A stretch of DNA of 64,000 nt from JACMQX01 sp044225675 (lineage in GTDB: Bacteria > Pseudomonadota > Gammaproteobacteria > Burkholderiales > Burkholderiaceae_C), in contig JBGAIH010000002.1 of NCBI GenBank assembly GCA_044225675.1, positions 1 to 64,000 on the forward strand, read 5' to 3'. Shown piece by piece: positions 42,352 through 50,698 of the stretch. The position numbers and the translations under genes are program-made. The notes beneath the pieces are model-generated. The model worked only from the letters and a program-made list of their open reading frames with translations. It ran no database searches and was not told where the DNA came from. Each line of letters opens with the position of its first letter. Position 1 is the first letter of the stretch.

Positions 42352-42423
42352 GCTGCGCCCGCGAAACATGGGTAGGCTGCGCCCGCGAAACATGGGTAAG
42401 GCTGCGCCCGCGCAGCGGGGATA
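42327..42423 (+). repeat. 24-bp tandem repeats across the sulP stop codon
   Basis: Three perfect units (42327-42350, 42351-42374, 42375-42398) and a degenerate fourth (42400-42423). The unit contains GAAACATGGGTA and is in frame. The first copy supplies the last codons and the TAG stop of sulP; each later copy again reads AAPAKHG and then a stop. Degenerate copies lie upstream within the gene, where GAG stands in place of TAG. Confidence 0.88.
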
Positions 42424-42488
42424 GGCTGCCCCCGCAGCCAGCGCGATCGGGCCCGGCACATCCACCGGGCGCTGCGGCGCGAACCGGC

Positions 42489-43328
42489 TCAGGCCGTGAC
42501 GATCCAGCCTTCGAGCCGGTCGAAGTCCGCCGGCAGGCCGTAGAGTGGCGCGCCCTGCCGCTCGGCCCAGGCGGCCTGCACCATGCAGAGCACGGCATCG
42601 AGGCTGTCGCCCGAGGCGTCGGCCACGAGCGCGTCGCGCTGCGCATTCGTGAGCTTCAGGCGCAGGGCCAGGCGCGTCTGGCCGTTCTCGAGCGCGGTGA
42701 GGATGTCCTTGCGCGCGATCAGGCGCTCGGGCGTCTGCTTGGCGCGGTCGTCGGACTTGTAGCTGCGCCGGCCGATCAGTTCGCGCGCCAGCAGGCCCGG
42801 GTAGGCCTCCAGCGCGACGCGGCGCGGGCGGCCCTGCGCATCGCGGTCATCGGCGCGCCCCTCGTGCAGCCCGGGCAGGTGCACCCCTGCTGCCAGCAGC
42901 GCAGGCACACCGGCGTGGAGCATCCAGGCCACGGGCGGATTGACCCATTTCATGGACGGGCTGGCATCGGCCGGCCGGTCGGTGGCGCGGTGGGCGAACT
43001 TGCCCCCCACGGGGCGCGCATCGCAGAAGGCGGCGAAGGTCGCGCGGATCTCCTCGCGAGACAGACCCGCGTAGTGGGCGATGCTGTCCCGCCACTGCAG
43101 CGGCCAGCCCAGTGTGACCAGCAGTTCGCGCGGCAGGCCGAAGGGAAAGTCGAAGCCGCCGATCCAGTCGCCGGGCGCCGCCAGCCACTGCGCGAAGGCA
43201 GTCTCGCTGGCCAGCGGCTGCAGGCGCTGCAGCAGGACGCGGCCGCCCGTCTGCTCGCCCAGGGCCAGCACGATGGGCTTGCGGGCGGTGGGGCGGCTGG
43301 AGAAGTCGCAACCGACGAGCTGGGCCAT
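42489..43328 (-). CDS. DUF429 family protein (predicted RNase H-like fold)
   Basis: A 279-residue protein. The start (MAQLVGCDFSSRPTARKPIV) gives the acidic first strand of an RNase H-like fold, with GGFDFPFGLPREL, ALEAYPGLLARELIGRRSYK and DSLDAVLCMVQAAWA later, as in DUF429 proteins predicted to be nucleases. No experimental function is known to me. ATG 43328 was chosen because homology begins there. It is the last gene of the long minus-strand run, 79 bp after the thioesterase. Confidence 0.75.
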   Translation of the reverse strand: MAQLVGCDFSSRPTARKPIVLALGEQTGGRVLLQRLQPLASETAFAQWLAAPGDWIGGFDFPFGLPRELLVTLGWPLQWRDSIAHYAGLSREEIRATFAAFCDARPVGGKFAHRATDRPADASPSMKWVNPPVAWMLHAGVPALLAAGVHLPGLHEGRADDRDAQGRPRRVALEAYPGLLARELIGRRSYKSDDRAKQTPERLIARKDILTALENGQTRLALRLKLTNAQRDALVADASGDSLDAVLCMVQAAWAERQGAPLYGLPADFDRLEGWIVTA

Positions 43329-43407
43329 GGGGGTGAGAGACGGTCGGGGGAGGTGGGGAACGGTCAGGCCGAGGGGGGCATGGCCTGCACATCGGCCAGC
43401 ACGGCGC

Positions 43408-43893
43408 TCAGGCCGCGAACAGCGCCTTGAGGTCGTCGCCGATCGGCATGCCGCGCAAGGGCGTGCCCGGCCCGTCTTCGTAGCGGCACCAGACCCGCGT
43501 CTCGGAGCCGATGGCCAGGCTGCGGCCCTGCGCGTCGACGATCGCGTGCGCCACGGTAAAGGACTTGCCGCCCCAGCGCACCACCTGCGACTGCACGGTG
43601 CAGGCGTCGCCGAAGGTGGGCGAGCGCTCGAAGGTGCAGTCCGCATGCACGAGCGGCAGGCTCAGCTGCTCGCCGCGGATGCGGGTGGCCGGATAGCCGG
43701 CCTGCGCGAACATGGCCCAGGTGGCGGCATCCATCCAGCGGTAGTAGGTCGGGTAGTAGATGATGCCGGCCGGGTCGCAGTCGCCCCATTGAACCGTGCA
43801 TTGCAGCCGGAACACCGCCGTGCCGGGCCCGCCGCCCTCGGCCGGCGCGGCAGCGACGCGCGCGGCGCCGGGTGCCGACGCGGAGCCCGCCAT
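43408..43893 (-). CDS. Acyl-CoA thioesterase, 4-hydroxybenzoyl-CoA thioesterase-like hot-dog fold
   Basis: A 161-residue hot-dog enzyme with the signature WGDCDPAGIIYYPTYYRWMD (catalytic Asp in DPAG). The N-terminal 24 residues are Ala/Gly/Pro-rich and may be unstructured. It would hydrolyse an aryl- or acyl-CoA; the substrate is open. It starts five bases after the BLUF gene stops, so it is co-translated in folE-BLUF-thioesterase. Why a thioesterase is tied to these is unclear. Confidence 0.83.
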   Translation of the reverse strand: MAGSASAPGAARVAAAPAEGGGPGTAVFRLQCTVQWGDCDPAGIIYYPTYYRWMDAATWAMFAQAGYPATRIRGEQLSLPLVHADCTFERSPTFGDACTVQSQVVRWGGKSFTVAHAIVDAQGRSLAIGSETRVWCRYEDGPGTPLRGMPIGDDLKALFAA

Positions 43894-43898
43894 GCGCC

Positions 43899-44321
43899 TC
43901 AGACCCGCCCGACGATGGAGGCCGTGGCCATCAGCTCCTCCAGCAGGGCGAGCGAGACCTTGCCGGAGACGGAGTACGGATCGAGCTCGGGCTTCTCGGA
44001 GTACTTGAGCAGGATGGAGTGGTTGAGCTTGGACAGGTTGACCTGGCCCATGGTCCAGCCGCCAAAGCGCCGCTCGGAGATTTCCTCGTAATGCAGCAGC
44101 GCGACGTCCTTGTGGCGGGCGTCTTTCTGGATGTGACCGTAAAGCTCGCTGACGGCCATGCGTCCGCCCTCGATGGCCTGCAGGAAGATGCCACCGCCAT
44201 AGCAGAGGATGCCGGTGATGCCGCAGGTCGGATTGTGCTGGCGCGACTGCGCGAGGATGGCTTCGATCGCCGCCGGCGAGGTGTCGACGGCGCGGCTTGC
44301 ATAGAGAAGGCGAACCAGCAT
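43899..44321 (-). CDS. BLUF-domain blue-light photoreceptor (short, stand-alone)
   Basis: A 140-residue flavin photosensor. All photocycle residues are in place: Tyr7 (RLLYASR), Asn30 (QHNPTCGITG), Gln48 (GIFLQAIEG), Trp89 and Met91 (FGGWTMG). The spacing equals that of AppA. The core is residues 1-95; the last 45 form the usual capping helices (LLEELMATA) with no output domain. Short BLUF proteins signal by protein-protein contact. Its ATG begins one base after the folE stop (TGA-C-ATG), so it is translationally coupled to GTP cyclohydrolase I. That suggests light control of, or sensing linked to, pterin synthesis; this is inference. Confidence 0.9.
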   Translation of the reverse strand: MLVRLLYASRAVDTSPAAIEAILAQSRQHNPTCGITGILCYGGGIFLQAIEGGRMAVSELYGHIQKDARHKDVALLHYEEISERRFGGWTMGQVNLSKLNHSILLKYSEKPELDPYSVSGKVSLALLEELMATASIVGRV

Positions 44322-44322
44322 G

Positions 44323-45042
44323 TCAGTGCTTTCCGGGAATGAGCGAGAGGAATTCGCGGCGCAGGTTCGGGTCCTTGAGGAAGACGCCGCGCATGACGGA
44401 GTTGATCATCTTGCTGTCCATGTCCTTGACGCCGCGCCAGGCCATGCAGTAGTGGCTGGCCTCCATGACGATGGCCAGGCCGTCGGGCTGCGTCTTTTCC
44501 ATGATGAGGTCGGCCAGCTGCACCACCGCCTCCTCCTGGATCTGCGGGCGGCCCATGACCCACTCGGCCAGCCGCGCGTACTTGGACAGGCCGATCACGT
44601 TGGTGTGTTCGTTGGGCATGACGCCGATCCAGATGCGGCCGATGACCGGGCAGAAATGGTGGCTGCAGGCGCTGCGCACGGTGATCGGCCCGACGATCAT
44701 CAGCTCGTTCAGGTGCTCGGCGTTGGGAAACTCGGTGATGCTCGGCGCCTTGACGTAGCGGCCGCGGAACACCTCGTTGACGTACATCTTGGCCACGCGC
44801 CGCGCGGTGTCGTTGGTGTTGTGGTCGCCCTCGGTGTCGATCACGAGGCTGTCGAGCACGCCGCGCATCTTGGACTCGACCTCGTCGAGCAGCAGTTCCA
44901 GCTCGCCGGGCTCCACGAACTCGGCGATGTTGTCATTGGCATGGAAGCGCTTGCGCGCCGCTGCAATCCGCTCGCGGATCTTCACGGAGACGGGGGTGCC
45001 TTCGTCGCTGTCGGAGGGATTCATGTCAGGCTGGGACTTCAT
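44323..45042 (-). CDS. folE: GTP cyclohydrolase I
   Basis: A 239-residue enzyme converting GTP to 7,8-dihydroneopterin triphosphate, the first step of folate and pterin synthesis. Zinc and catalytic residues lie in RSACSHHFCPVIG and in EASHYCMAWRG. GLSKYARLAEW and the C-terminal MINSVMRGVFLKDPNLRREFL are conserved. Starts at 45048, 45042 and 45024 are all in frame; MKSQPDMNPSDS (45042) is a compromise. It follows the DNA ligase gene by about 10-15 bp and is coupled to the BLUF gene. nudB, for the next pterin step, lies upstream in the same-strand run. Confidence 0.95.
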   Translation of the reverse strand: MKSQPDMNPSDSDEGTPVSVKIRERIAAARKRFHANDNIAEFVEPGELELLLDEVESKMRGVLDSLVIDTEGDHNTNDTARRVAKMYVNEVFRGRYVKAPSITEFPNAEHLNELMIVGPITVRSACSHHFCPVIGRIWIGVMPNEHTNVIGLSKYARLAEWVMGRPQIQEEAVVQLADLIMEKTQPDGLAIVMEASHYCMAWRGVKDMDSKMINSVMRGVFLKDPNLRREFLSLIPGKH

Positions 45043-45057
45043 CAACATCCGAAGATA

Positions 45058-46776
45058 CTACCAGCGAACGGCGCCGGACGCAGTCGCGCCGAGCAGGCTC
45101 TCCAGCTCCTGCAGCGTGCCGGCTTCGTGCAGGGGCTTGTCGTCGCGGATGCGCAGCATGCGCGGAAAGCGCACCGCGATGCCGCTCTTGTGGCGGCTGC
45201 TGCGCTGGATGCCCTCGAAGCCCAGCTCGAACACGAGCGACGGCCGCACGCTGCGCACCGGGCCGAACTTCTCGAGCGTGGTCTTGCGGATCACCGCGTC
45301 GACGCGGCGGAATTCCTCGTCGGTCAGCCCGGAATAGGCCTTGGCGAAGGCCACGAGCTGCAGCGCGCCCGGCTCGGCCGGCTCGCGCCGGGCGATCGCG
45401 TCCACCACCGCCTGCGCCTCCTGCGGCCCCGAGGGCGCGCGGCTCCAGACCGCGAAGGTGTAGTCGGTGTAGACGGAGGCGCGCCGGCCATGGCCGGCCT
45501 GCGCGTAGATGAGCACGCAGTCGACCGTCATCGGATCGATCTTCCACTTCCACCACAGCCCGTCCTGGCGCGTGCGGCCGGTGCCGTAGGCCGCGTCGCG
45601 GTGCTTGAGCATGAAGCCTTCGACGCCGCGCTCGCGCGACTGCGAGCGCAGCTGCGCCAGCGCAGCCCAGGACGGTGCCTCCACTCTCGGCGACAGGACG
45701 ATGGAGGTGCCCCGAAGCACAGCCTCCAGCGCCTCGCGCCGGGCCTGCTGGGGCCGGGCGCGCAGGTCCTCGCCCCGCAGCTCCAGCAGGTCGTAGGCGA
45801 TGAAGCCGGCCGGTGCCTCGGCCAGCACCTTGCGCGTGAGCGTCTTGCGGCCGATGCGCTGCTGCAGCAGGGCAAAGGGCGCCGGCTGCCCGTCCTTCAT
45901 GACGAGGATTTCGCCGTCGAGCACCGTGCCGTCGGGCAGCGGCTGGGCCAGCGCCACGATTTCGGGGAAGCGCTCGGTGACGAGTTCCTCGCCACGCGAC
46001 CAGATCCACACCTGCCCGGCGCGCTTGACCACCTGCCCGCGGATGCCGTCGTACTTCCACTCGACCAGCCAGTCACCCACCGGGCCGAGCCGGACGTCGA
46101 AGTCTTCCAGCGGCGCATCGAGTGGATGGGCCAGGAAGAAGGGATAGGGCTGGCCGGCGTCGCGGGTGTCGCCACCGCCGACCTCCGCCGTATCGACCAG
46201 CGCGGCAAAGCGCTCGGCCGTGGGCATCGCGCGCGCGTCGGTGTAGCCCATCATGCGCTGGGCAATGCGCCGCGCATCGACACCCGAATGAGCCGCCAGC
46301 GCGCGCTGCACCAGCAGCTTGCTCACGCCGACGCGAAAGCCGCCGCCCACGAGCTTGGTCAGCAGAAAGCGTCCTTGCGCATCGAGCTCGCGCCACCAGG
46401 CCTGCACGCGCTGCGCGACCTCGTCTTCGGGCAGGCCGCGAAGCGGCAGCAGCCGCTCCTCGATCCACGCCGCCAGGCCCAGCTCCGAGCCGGCGCCCGC
46501 GTCGGGCAGGATGAGCGCGATGGTCTCGGCCAGATCGCCCACCGCCTGGTAGCACTCCTCGAACAGCCATTCGGACAGCCCGGCCGCCTCGCGCGCCAGC
46601 TCGCGCAGCCGTGCGGTGGCCACCACCTGGCGCGGCTTGCCGCCCGAGAGAAAGTACACCGCCCAGGCCGAATCGGCCGCGCTGGCATCGGCGAAGTAGC
46701 GCGTGAGGGCCTCGACCTTGGCCAGCGTGGACGTGGTCGCATCCAGCTCGTTGTAGAGGCGGGCAAAACGCTTCAT
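45058..46776 (-). CDS. ATP-dependent DNA ligase, ligase-associated repair type
   Basis: A 572-residue ligase with an N-terminal DNA-binding domain (about 1-210), the adenylation domain with nucleotidyl-acceptor Lys241 in EWKYDGIRG, DGEILV, EGFMLKHRDAAYGTGR and WWKWK, and an OB-fold C-terminus. This is the long bacterial LigB/C-like form that co-occurs with a DEXH helicase (38.0 kb here) and a beta-lactamase-fold exonuclease (48.4 kb here). It is distinct from LigD at 13.7 kb. It lies between a DUF2269 gene (20 bp upstream) and folE. Confidence 0.92.
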   Translation of the reverse strand: MKRFARLYNELDATTSTLAKVEALTRYFADASAADSAWAVYFLSGGKPRQVVATARLRELAREAAGLSEWLFEECYQAVGDLAETIALILPDAGAGSELGLAAWIEERLLPLRGLPEDEVAQRVQAWWRELDAQGRFLLTKLVGGGFRVGVSKLLVQRALAAHSGVDARRIAQRMMGYTDARAMPTAERFAALVDTAEVGGGDTRDAGQPYPFFLAHPLDAPLEDFDVRLGPVGDWLVEWKYDGIRGQVVKRAGQVWIWSRGEELVTERFPEIVALAQPLPDGTVLDGEILVMKDGQPAPFALLQQRIGRKTLTRKVLAEAPAGFIAYDLLELRGEDLRARPQQARREALEAVLRGTSIVLSPRVEAPSWAALAQLRSQSRERGVEGFMLKHRDAAYGTGRTRQDGLWWKWKIDPMTVDCVLIYAQAGHGRRASVYTDYTFAVWSRAPSGPQEAQAVVDAIARREPAEPGALQLVAFAKAYSGLTDEEFRRVDAVIRKTTLEKFGPVRSVRPSLVFELGFEGIQRSSRHKSGIAVRFPRMLRIRDDKPLHEAGTLQELESLLGATASGAVRW

Positions 46777-46796
46777 GGGGTCAGCGCTTCATGCGG

Positions 46797-47276
46797 TCAG
46801 AGCAGCGCGGCGCGCCCGACCATCAGCGCGAACAGCACGAGCATGCCCGCGAAGGCCGGCCAGCCGAGGATGAACCAGAGGCGAAAGCGCGCATGGAAGC
46901 GCGCATCGAGCGCGCCCACGTCCGTTGCAGCCAGCGCCGCGTCACGCAGCCGGATCTGCAGCACGACCACCGGGAGCCAGCACAGGCCGACGAAGCCGTA
47001 GACACCGGCGACCCAGAGCAGCCATGGGCTGTGCCAGGAGCCGCCCGCCGCATGCCACAGCGCCAGGCCGGTGACGGGCTGCAGGACGGCCGCCGTGGCG
47101 GTGAACACCGTGTCGGCCACGACCGTCAGGCGCAGCACGCCCTGCAGCAGGCCGAGGTTGCCGGTGCGCAGCGCCTGCCGGTAACCGAACCAGGCGAAGA
47201 AGGCGATGCCCAGGCCTGTGCCAAACAGGACGGCGGCGCCCAGCAGGTGCAGCCACTTGAGGACGAGATAGCTCAC
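46797..47276 (-). CDS. DUF2269 integral membrane protein
   Basis: A 159-residue protein with four transmembrane helices, starting at GTG 47276 (SYLVLKWLHLLGAAVLFGTG) and including VFTATAAVLQPVTGLALW and WLLWVAGVYGFVGLCWLPVVV. This matches DUF2269, of unknown function. The GTG overlaps the stop of the upstream dehydrogenase-like gene (GTGA), indicating coupling. Longer in-frame starts are Arg-rich and not membrane-like. Confidence 0.82.
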   Translation of the reverse strand: MSYLVLKWLHLLGAAVLFGTGLGIAFFAWFGYRQALRTGNLGLLQGVLRLTVVADTVFTATAAVLQPVTGLALWHAAGGSWHSPWLLWVAGVYGFVGLCWLPVVVLQIRLRDAALAATDVGALDARFHARFRLWFILGWPAFAGMLVLFALMVGRAALL

Positions 47277-48379
47277 CGGTCGCCCTCCTCCACCAGGTCC
47301 TGATCCATGCGCCATTGCGAGAACAGGGGCGCGAACTCTTCCAGCCGCAGCAGGCCCATGCAGGCGCGCGCACCGGGCGCCCAGGTTTCGCCGCGCGCGA
47401 GCCGGCGTGCCAGCAGGATCGCGGCCATGCACGGGATCTCGGGCCCGTCATGGTTGCCGGCGGTGATGTGCCAGGCCAGGCGCAGCCTTCGGCCGTCGCG
47501 GCCCTGCCCCGCCATGCGCACGAACATGCCGCCCACGGGCGTGCCCAGCGGGTCGAGCAGGCGGCCCGCGCTGTCGAGCAGGCCGGCCAGCACGCGCGGC
47601 GGGCCGATCAGGCGCCGGCTGCGCAGCCAGGCCAGCGCCGCGAAGCCGGTCTGCGACAGGCCGACTTCAAGCGCCGCACGGAACATGACGTTGCGCACGC
47701 CCGCGTAGCGCTCGGGCAGGAGTTCCAGGTCGGGGATGTCGCACAGCGCGGCGCGCCGTGCGGGCATGCGCGCGAACTCGACGCGGCGCGGCTGCGCCCA
47801 GCCTGCCTCGTTCTGCCAGCGGCCGTCGCGCCACACGCGCACCGGCTCGCCGCAGTAGCTGAGCACCGCCGCCAGCGTGGCCCGGCCCCGGGGCGCCTGC
47901 TGGGCGGGGGCGATGCAGATGTCGATGTCCTCGAGACGTTCGAAACGCGGCAGGCAGTGGTCCACCACGGCCGACGACAGCGCCGGCACGGTGCTCGCTC
48001 CCGCGACCGCGCAGCGCGACGCGGCGCGAAAGGCGTCATCCAGTGCGCGCGGAAAGTCGCAGACGAAGCGGCGGCCATCGGCCAGGTCGATGTAGTGGCA
48101 GCCGGCGGCGGCCACGGCCCGCGCCACGGTCCATTCCTGCCCCTGGAACGGGCCGGCCGTGTGAATGACGAGCTGCGCGCCGAGGGCGGCCAGGCGCGCT
48201 GCGAGATCGGGTGCGCCGGTGTCCAGGGCGATGCCGCTTGCGCCGAGCGAGCGGCCCAGAGCCTCGGCGCGCTGCACGTCGCGCCCCGCCACGATCAGGT
48301 CGACGGCCGGATCGGTCGCCAGCGCACGGCTGATGCGCGCGCCGAAGTTGCCGTAGCCACCGAGCACCACGACCTTCAT
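47273..48379 (-). CDS. Saccharopine dehydrogenase-like NAD(P)-binding protein
   Basis: A 368-residue oxidoreductase-like protein with an N-terminal Rossmann motif (VVVLGGYGNFGARISRAL), then VIHTAGPFQGQ and CHYIDLADGR typical of saccharopine-dehydrogenase-like NADP-binding domains. The C-terminal part is divergent. Substrate unknown. It overlaps the DUF2269 start by four bases and follows the exonuclease gene by 49 bp, where a 14-bp sequence is duplicated. Confidence 0.8.
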   Translation of the reverse strand: MKVVVLGGYGNFGARISRALATDPAVDLIVAGRDVQRAEALGRSLGASGIALDTGAPDLAARLAALGAQLVIHTAGPFQGQEWTVARAVAAAGCHYIDLADGRRFVCDFPRALDDAFRAASRCAVAGASTVPALSSAVVDHCLPRFERLEDIDICIAPAQQAPRGRATLAAVLSYCGEPVRVWRDGRWQNEAGWAQPRRVEFARMPARRAALCDIPDLELLPERYAGVRNVMFRAALEVGLSQTGFAALAWLRSRRLIGPPRVLAGLLDSAGRLLDPLGTPVGGMFVRMAGQGRDGRRLRLAWHITAGNHDGPEIPCMAAILLARRLARGETWAPGARACMGLLRLEEFAPLFSQWRMDQDLVEEGDR

Positions 48380-48396
48380 GCCATCACCTCCATGCC

Positions 48397-48439
48397 TTCT
48401 TCATGCCGCAGCCCTCATGTCGCAGCCCTCATGTCGCAG
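48397..48439. repeat. 14-bp repeats at the 3' end of the exonuclease gene
   Basis: CAGCCCTCATGTCG occurs twice in tandem with flanking partial copies between the dehydrogenase-like and exonuclease genes, and the exonuclease stop codon lies inside a copy. The period is not a multiple of three, unlike the other arrays. Confidence 0.65.
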
Positions 48440-49463
48440 CCTCCTCGATGCGGTCGTCACCGTATTCGGTCTCGAAAGCTTCGGCCTGCAGGCCCTGTTC
48501 CGCGAGATGCCGCACCATCACCGGCACGCTGCCGTGCGTGACGATGATGCGCCCGGCGCCGGTGGCCGCGATGGCGCCCATGAGCCCAGGCCAGTCGGCA
48601 TGGTCCGACAGCACGAAGCCGCGGTCGTAGCCGCCCCGGCGGCGGGCGCCGCGCAACTGCATCCAGCCGCTGGCGAAAGCGTCCGACAGCTCGCCGAAGC
48701 GGCGGATCCACGGGCTGCCGCGCGCCGAGGGCGGGCACAGCACCAGGGCCCGGCGCACAGCCGCCTTGTCGGTGAGCTCGTCGACCGTCAGCGTCGCAGG
48801 CAGTGCCACGCCCGCTGCCCGGTAGGCCCGGTTGAGCGGCTCGACGGCGCCGTGCACGACGATGGGCCCGATGGCCGCGTCCACGCCGCTCAGGATGCGC
48901 TGGGCCTTGCCGAAGCTGTAGCAGGCCAGCACGCTCGCGCGGCCGGCTGCGGCATTGGCCTGCCACCAGGCATTGATGTCGGCGAAGATTTCGTCGTCGG
49001 GGCGCCAGCGGTAGATGGGCAAGCCGAACGTCGACTCGGTGATGAACACGTCGCAGCGCACCGGCTCGAACGGCGCGCAGGTGCGGTCGGGCGCGACCTT
49101 GTAGTCGCCGCTGGCGACCCAGACCTGCCCGCCATGTTCCAGCCGGACCTGCGCCGAGCCGAGCACATGGCCCGCCGGATGCAGCGAGACCGTGACGCCG
49201 TTGTGTTCAATGCGCTCGCCATAGGCCAGCGTGTGCAGCGGCACGTCGCCCAGGCGGGCGCGCAGCACGCCCTCGGCCGGTGCCGCCGCGAGGTAGTGGC
49301 CGTGACCGGTGCGCGCATGGTCCGCATGCGCGTGGGTGATGACGGCCCGGTCGACCGGCCGCCAGGGATCGATGTAGAAGTCGCCGGGCGGGCAGTACAG
49401 GCCCTGGGGGCGCTGGACCACGAGGTCCTGCCGCGCGCCGCCGGTGCTCGTTCCAGTCGTCAT
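48429..49463 (-). CDS. Ligase-associated DNA exonuclease (metallo-beta-lactamase fold)
   Basis: A 344-residue beta-lactamase/beta-CASP-type nuclease. The zinc motif is THAHADHAR. AGHVLGSAQ, ASGDYK, FITESTFGLP, CYSFGKAQR and the C-terminal SDHADWPGL and VTHGS complete the metal and beta-CASP set. It belongs with the DEXH helicase and DNA ligase of the ligase-associated repair set; phosphoesterase PdeM was not found in the window. ATG 49463 (MTTGTSTGGARQDLVV) precedes the first conserved strand. It starts 13 bp after clsB ends. Confidence 0.9.
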   Translation of the reverse strand: MTTGTSTGGARQDLVVQRPQGLYCPPGDFYIDPWRPVDRAVITHAHADHARTGHGHYLAAAPAEGVLRARLGDVPLHTLAYGERIEHNGVTVSLHPAGHVLGSAQVRLEHGGQVWVASGDYKVAPDRTCAPFEPVRCDVFITESTFGLPIYRWRPDDEIFADINAWWQANAAAGRASVLACYSFGKAQRILSGVDAAIGPIVVHGAVEPLNRAYRAAGVALPATLTVDELTDKAAVRRALVLCPPSARGSPWIRRFGELSDAFASGWMQLRGARRRGGYDRGFVLSDHADWPGLMGAIAATGAGRIIVTHGSVPVMVRHLAEQGLQAEAFETEYGDDRIEEAAT

Positions 49464-49476
49464 GCGGGCGGCGTCC

Positions 49477-50697
49477 TCAATACTGCTTGCCCTGGACGAA
49501 CAGGGCCAGCCGCATGACGGCCAGGGCCAGCCGCTCCTTGGCGCGCTGGGCCCAGGGCCGGTTGGCATACAGCGCCGGATCCATGCGCCGGCCGCCCGCC
49601 GCGATGGCCTCAAGGAGCGCCGTGCGCAGGCCGGCCGCGAAGTCCGCATCCTCGACCACTACGTTGGCCTCGCGCGCCAGCAGCAGGCTCAGCGGATCGA
49701 GATTGGACGAGCCGACCGTGGCCCAGTGGCCATCGACCACCGCGACCTTGGCGTGCAGAAAGCTCGGCGAGTACTCGTGGATTTCCACGCCGGCGGCCAG
49801 CAGCGCGTCGTAGACCGGGCGGGCCGCGTAGTACTGCATGAAGTACTCGTACTTGCCCTGCAGGAGCAGGCGGACCTGGACGCCGCGCCGCGCCGCCTCC
49901 ACCAGCGCGCGCCGCAGCTTGGCGCCGGGCACGAAGTAGGCGTTGGCGATGATGATCTCCTCGCGCGCACTGCCGATGGCCTGGCGGTAGGTCTTCTCGA
50001 TGCGGGTGCGGTGGCGCAGGTTGTCGCGCAGCACCAGCGCGGCGCGCGTGCCGGCCGCGCCCTGCCGGGCCGCAGCCAGGGCCTGCGGCGCAGGCGCGGG
50101 CGGCCTGATGCGCATGCTCTCGCGCAGCATCCGCCAGGCGCCGGGCAGGTCACGCTGGCGGGCGCTGCGCAGGCCCTGCAGGCGGTCCCAGAGCTGGGCC
50201 ATGGTCTGCTCCACTTCGTCCACCAGATGGCCTGTGGCGCGCACCGCGAAGTCCAGGCGCGGAAACTCCAGCGCGCCGTGGTTCGGATCGTGGAAGTCGT
50301 CCAGGATGTTGATGCCGCCGCAGAACGCCACGCGGCCGTCCACCGCGCACAGCTTGCGGTGCAGCCGTCGCCAGGCGCTGGGCAGCAGCAGGCCGAAGCG
50401 CCCCGGCTGCCGGTAGATGCGCCAGAGCACGCCCGCCTCGTCGAAGCGTGTGCACCACTCGGCAGGCAGCGGGCCGGTGCCGAAGCCATCGACGACCAGC
50501 ATGACGCAGACGCCGCGCCGCGCGGTGCGGATCATCGCCTCGGCGACCTCGGCGCCGCTGCCGGTGAAGTCGAAGATGTAGGTCTCCAGCCGGACCTGAC
50601 TCTCGGCCGCGTCCATGGCGTCGATGAGCGCCCCGAAGAACGCCTCGCTGCCCTGCAGCAGCTGCACGTCGTGCCCGGTGCGCAGGGGCGTGGCCAC
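49477..50697 (-). CDS. clsB: Cardiolipin synthase ClsB (phospholipase D family)
   Basis: A 406-residue enzyme with two HKD motifs: HRKLCAVDGRVAFCGG and HAKVAVVDGHWATVGSSN. It makes cardiolipin from phosphatidylglycerol at the inner membrane. No N-terminal transmembrane pair is present, as in ClsB rather than ClsA. The GTG start at 50697 follows the ybhP stop by one base (TGA-C-GTG). The clsB-ybhP pairing is also found in E. coli, which supports the symbol. Confidence 0.9.
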   Translation of the reverse strand: MATPLRTGHDVQLLQGSEAFFGALIDAMDAAESQVRLETYIFDFTGSGAEVAEAMIRTARRGVCVMLVVDGFGTGPLPAEWCTRFDEAGVLWRIYRQPGRFGLLLPSAWRRLHRKLCAVDGRVAFCGGINILDDFHDPNHGALEFPRLDFAVRATGHLVDEVEQTMAQLWDRLQGLRSARQRDLPGAWRMLRESMRIRPPAPAPQALAAARQGAAGTRAALVLRDNLRHRTRIEKTYRQAIGSAREEIIIANAYFVPGAKLRRALVEAARRGVQVRLLLQGKYEYFMQYYAARPVYDALLAAGVEIHEYSPSFLHAKVAVVDGHWATVGSSNLDPLSLLLAREANVVVEDADFAAGLRTALLEAIAAGGRRMDPALYANRPWAQRAKERLALAVMRLALFVQGKQY

Positions 50698-50698
50698 G

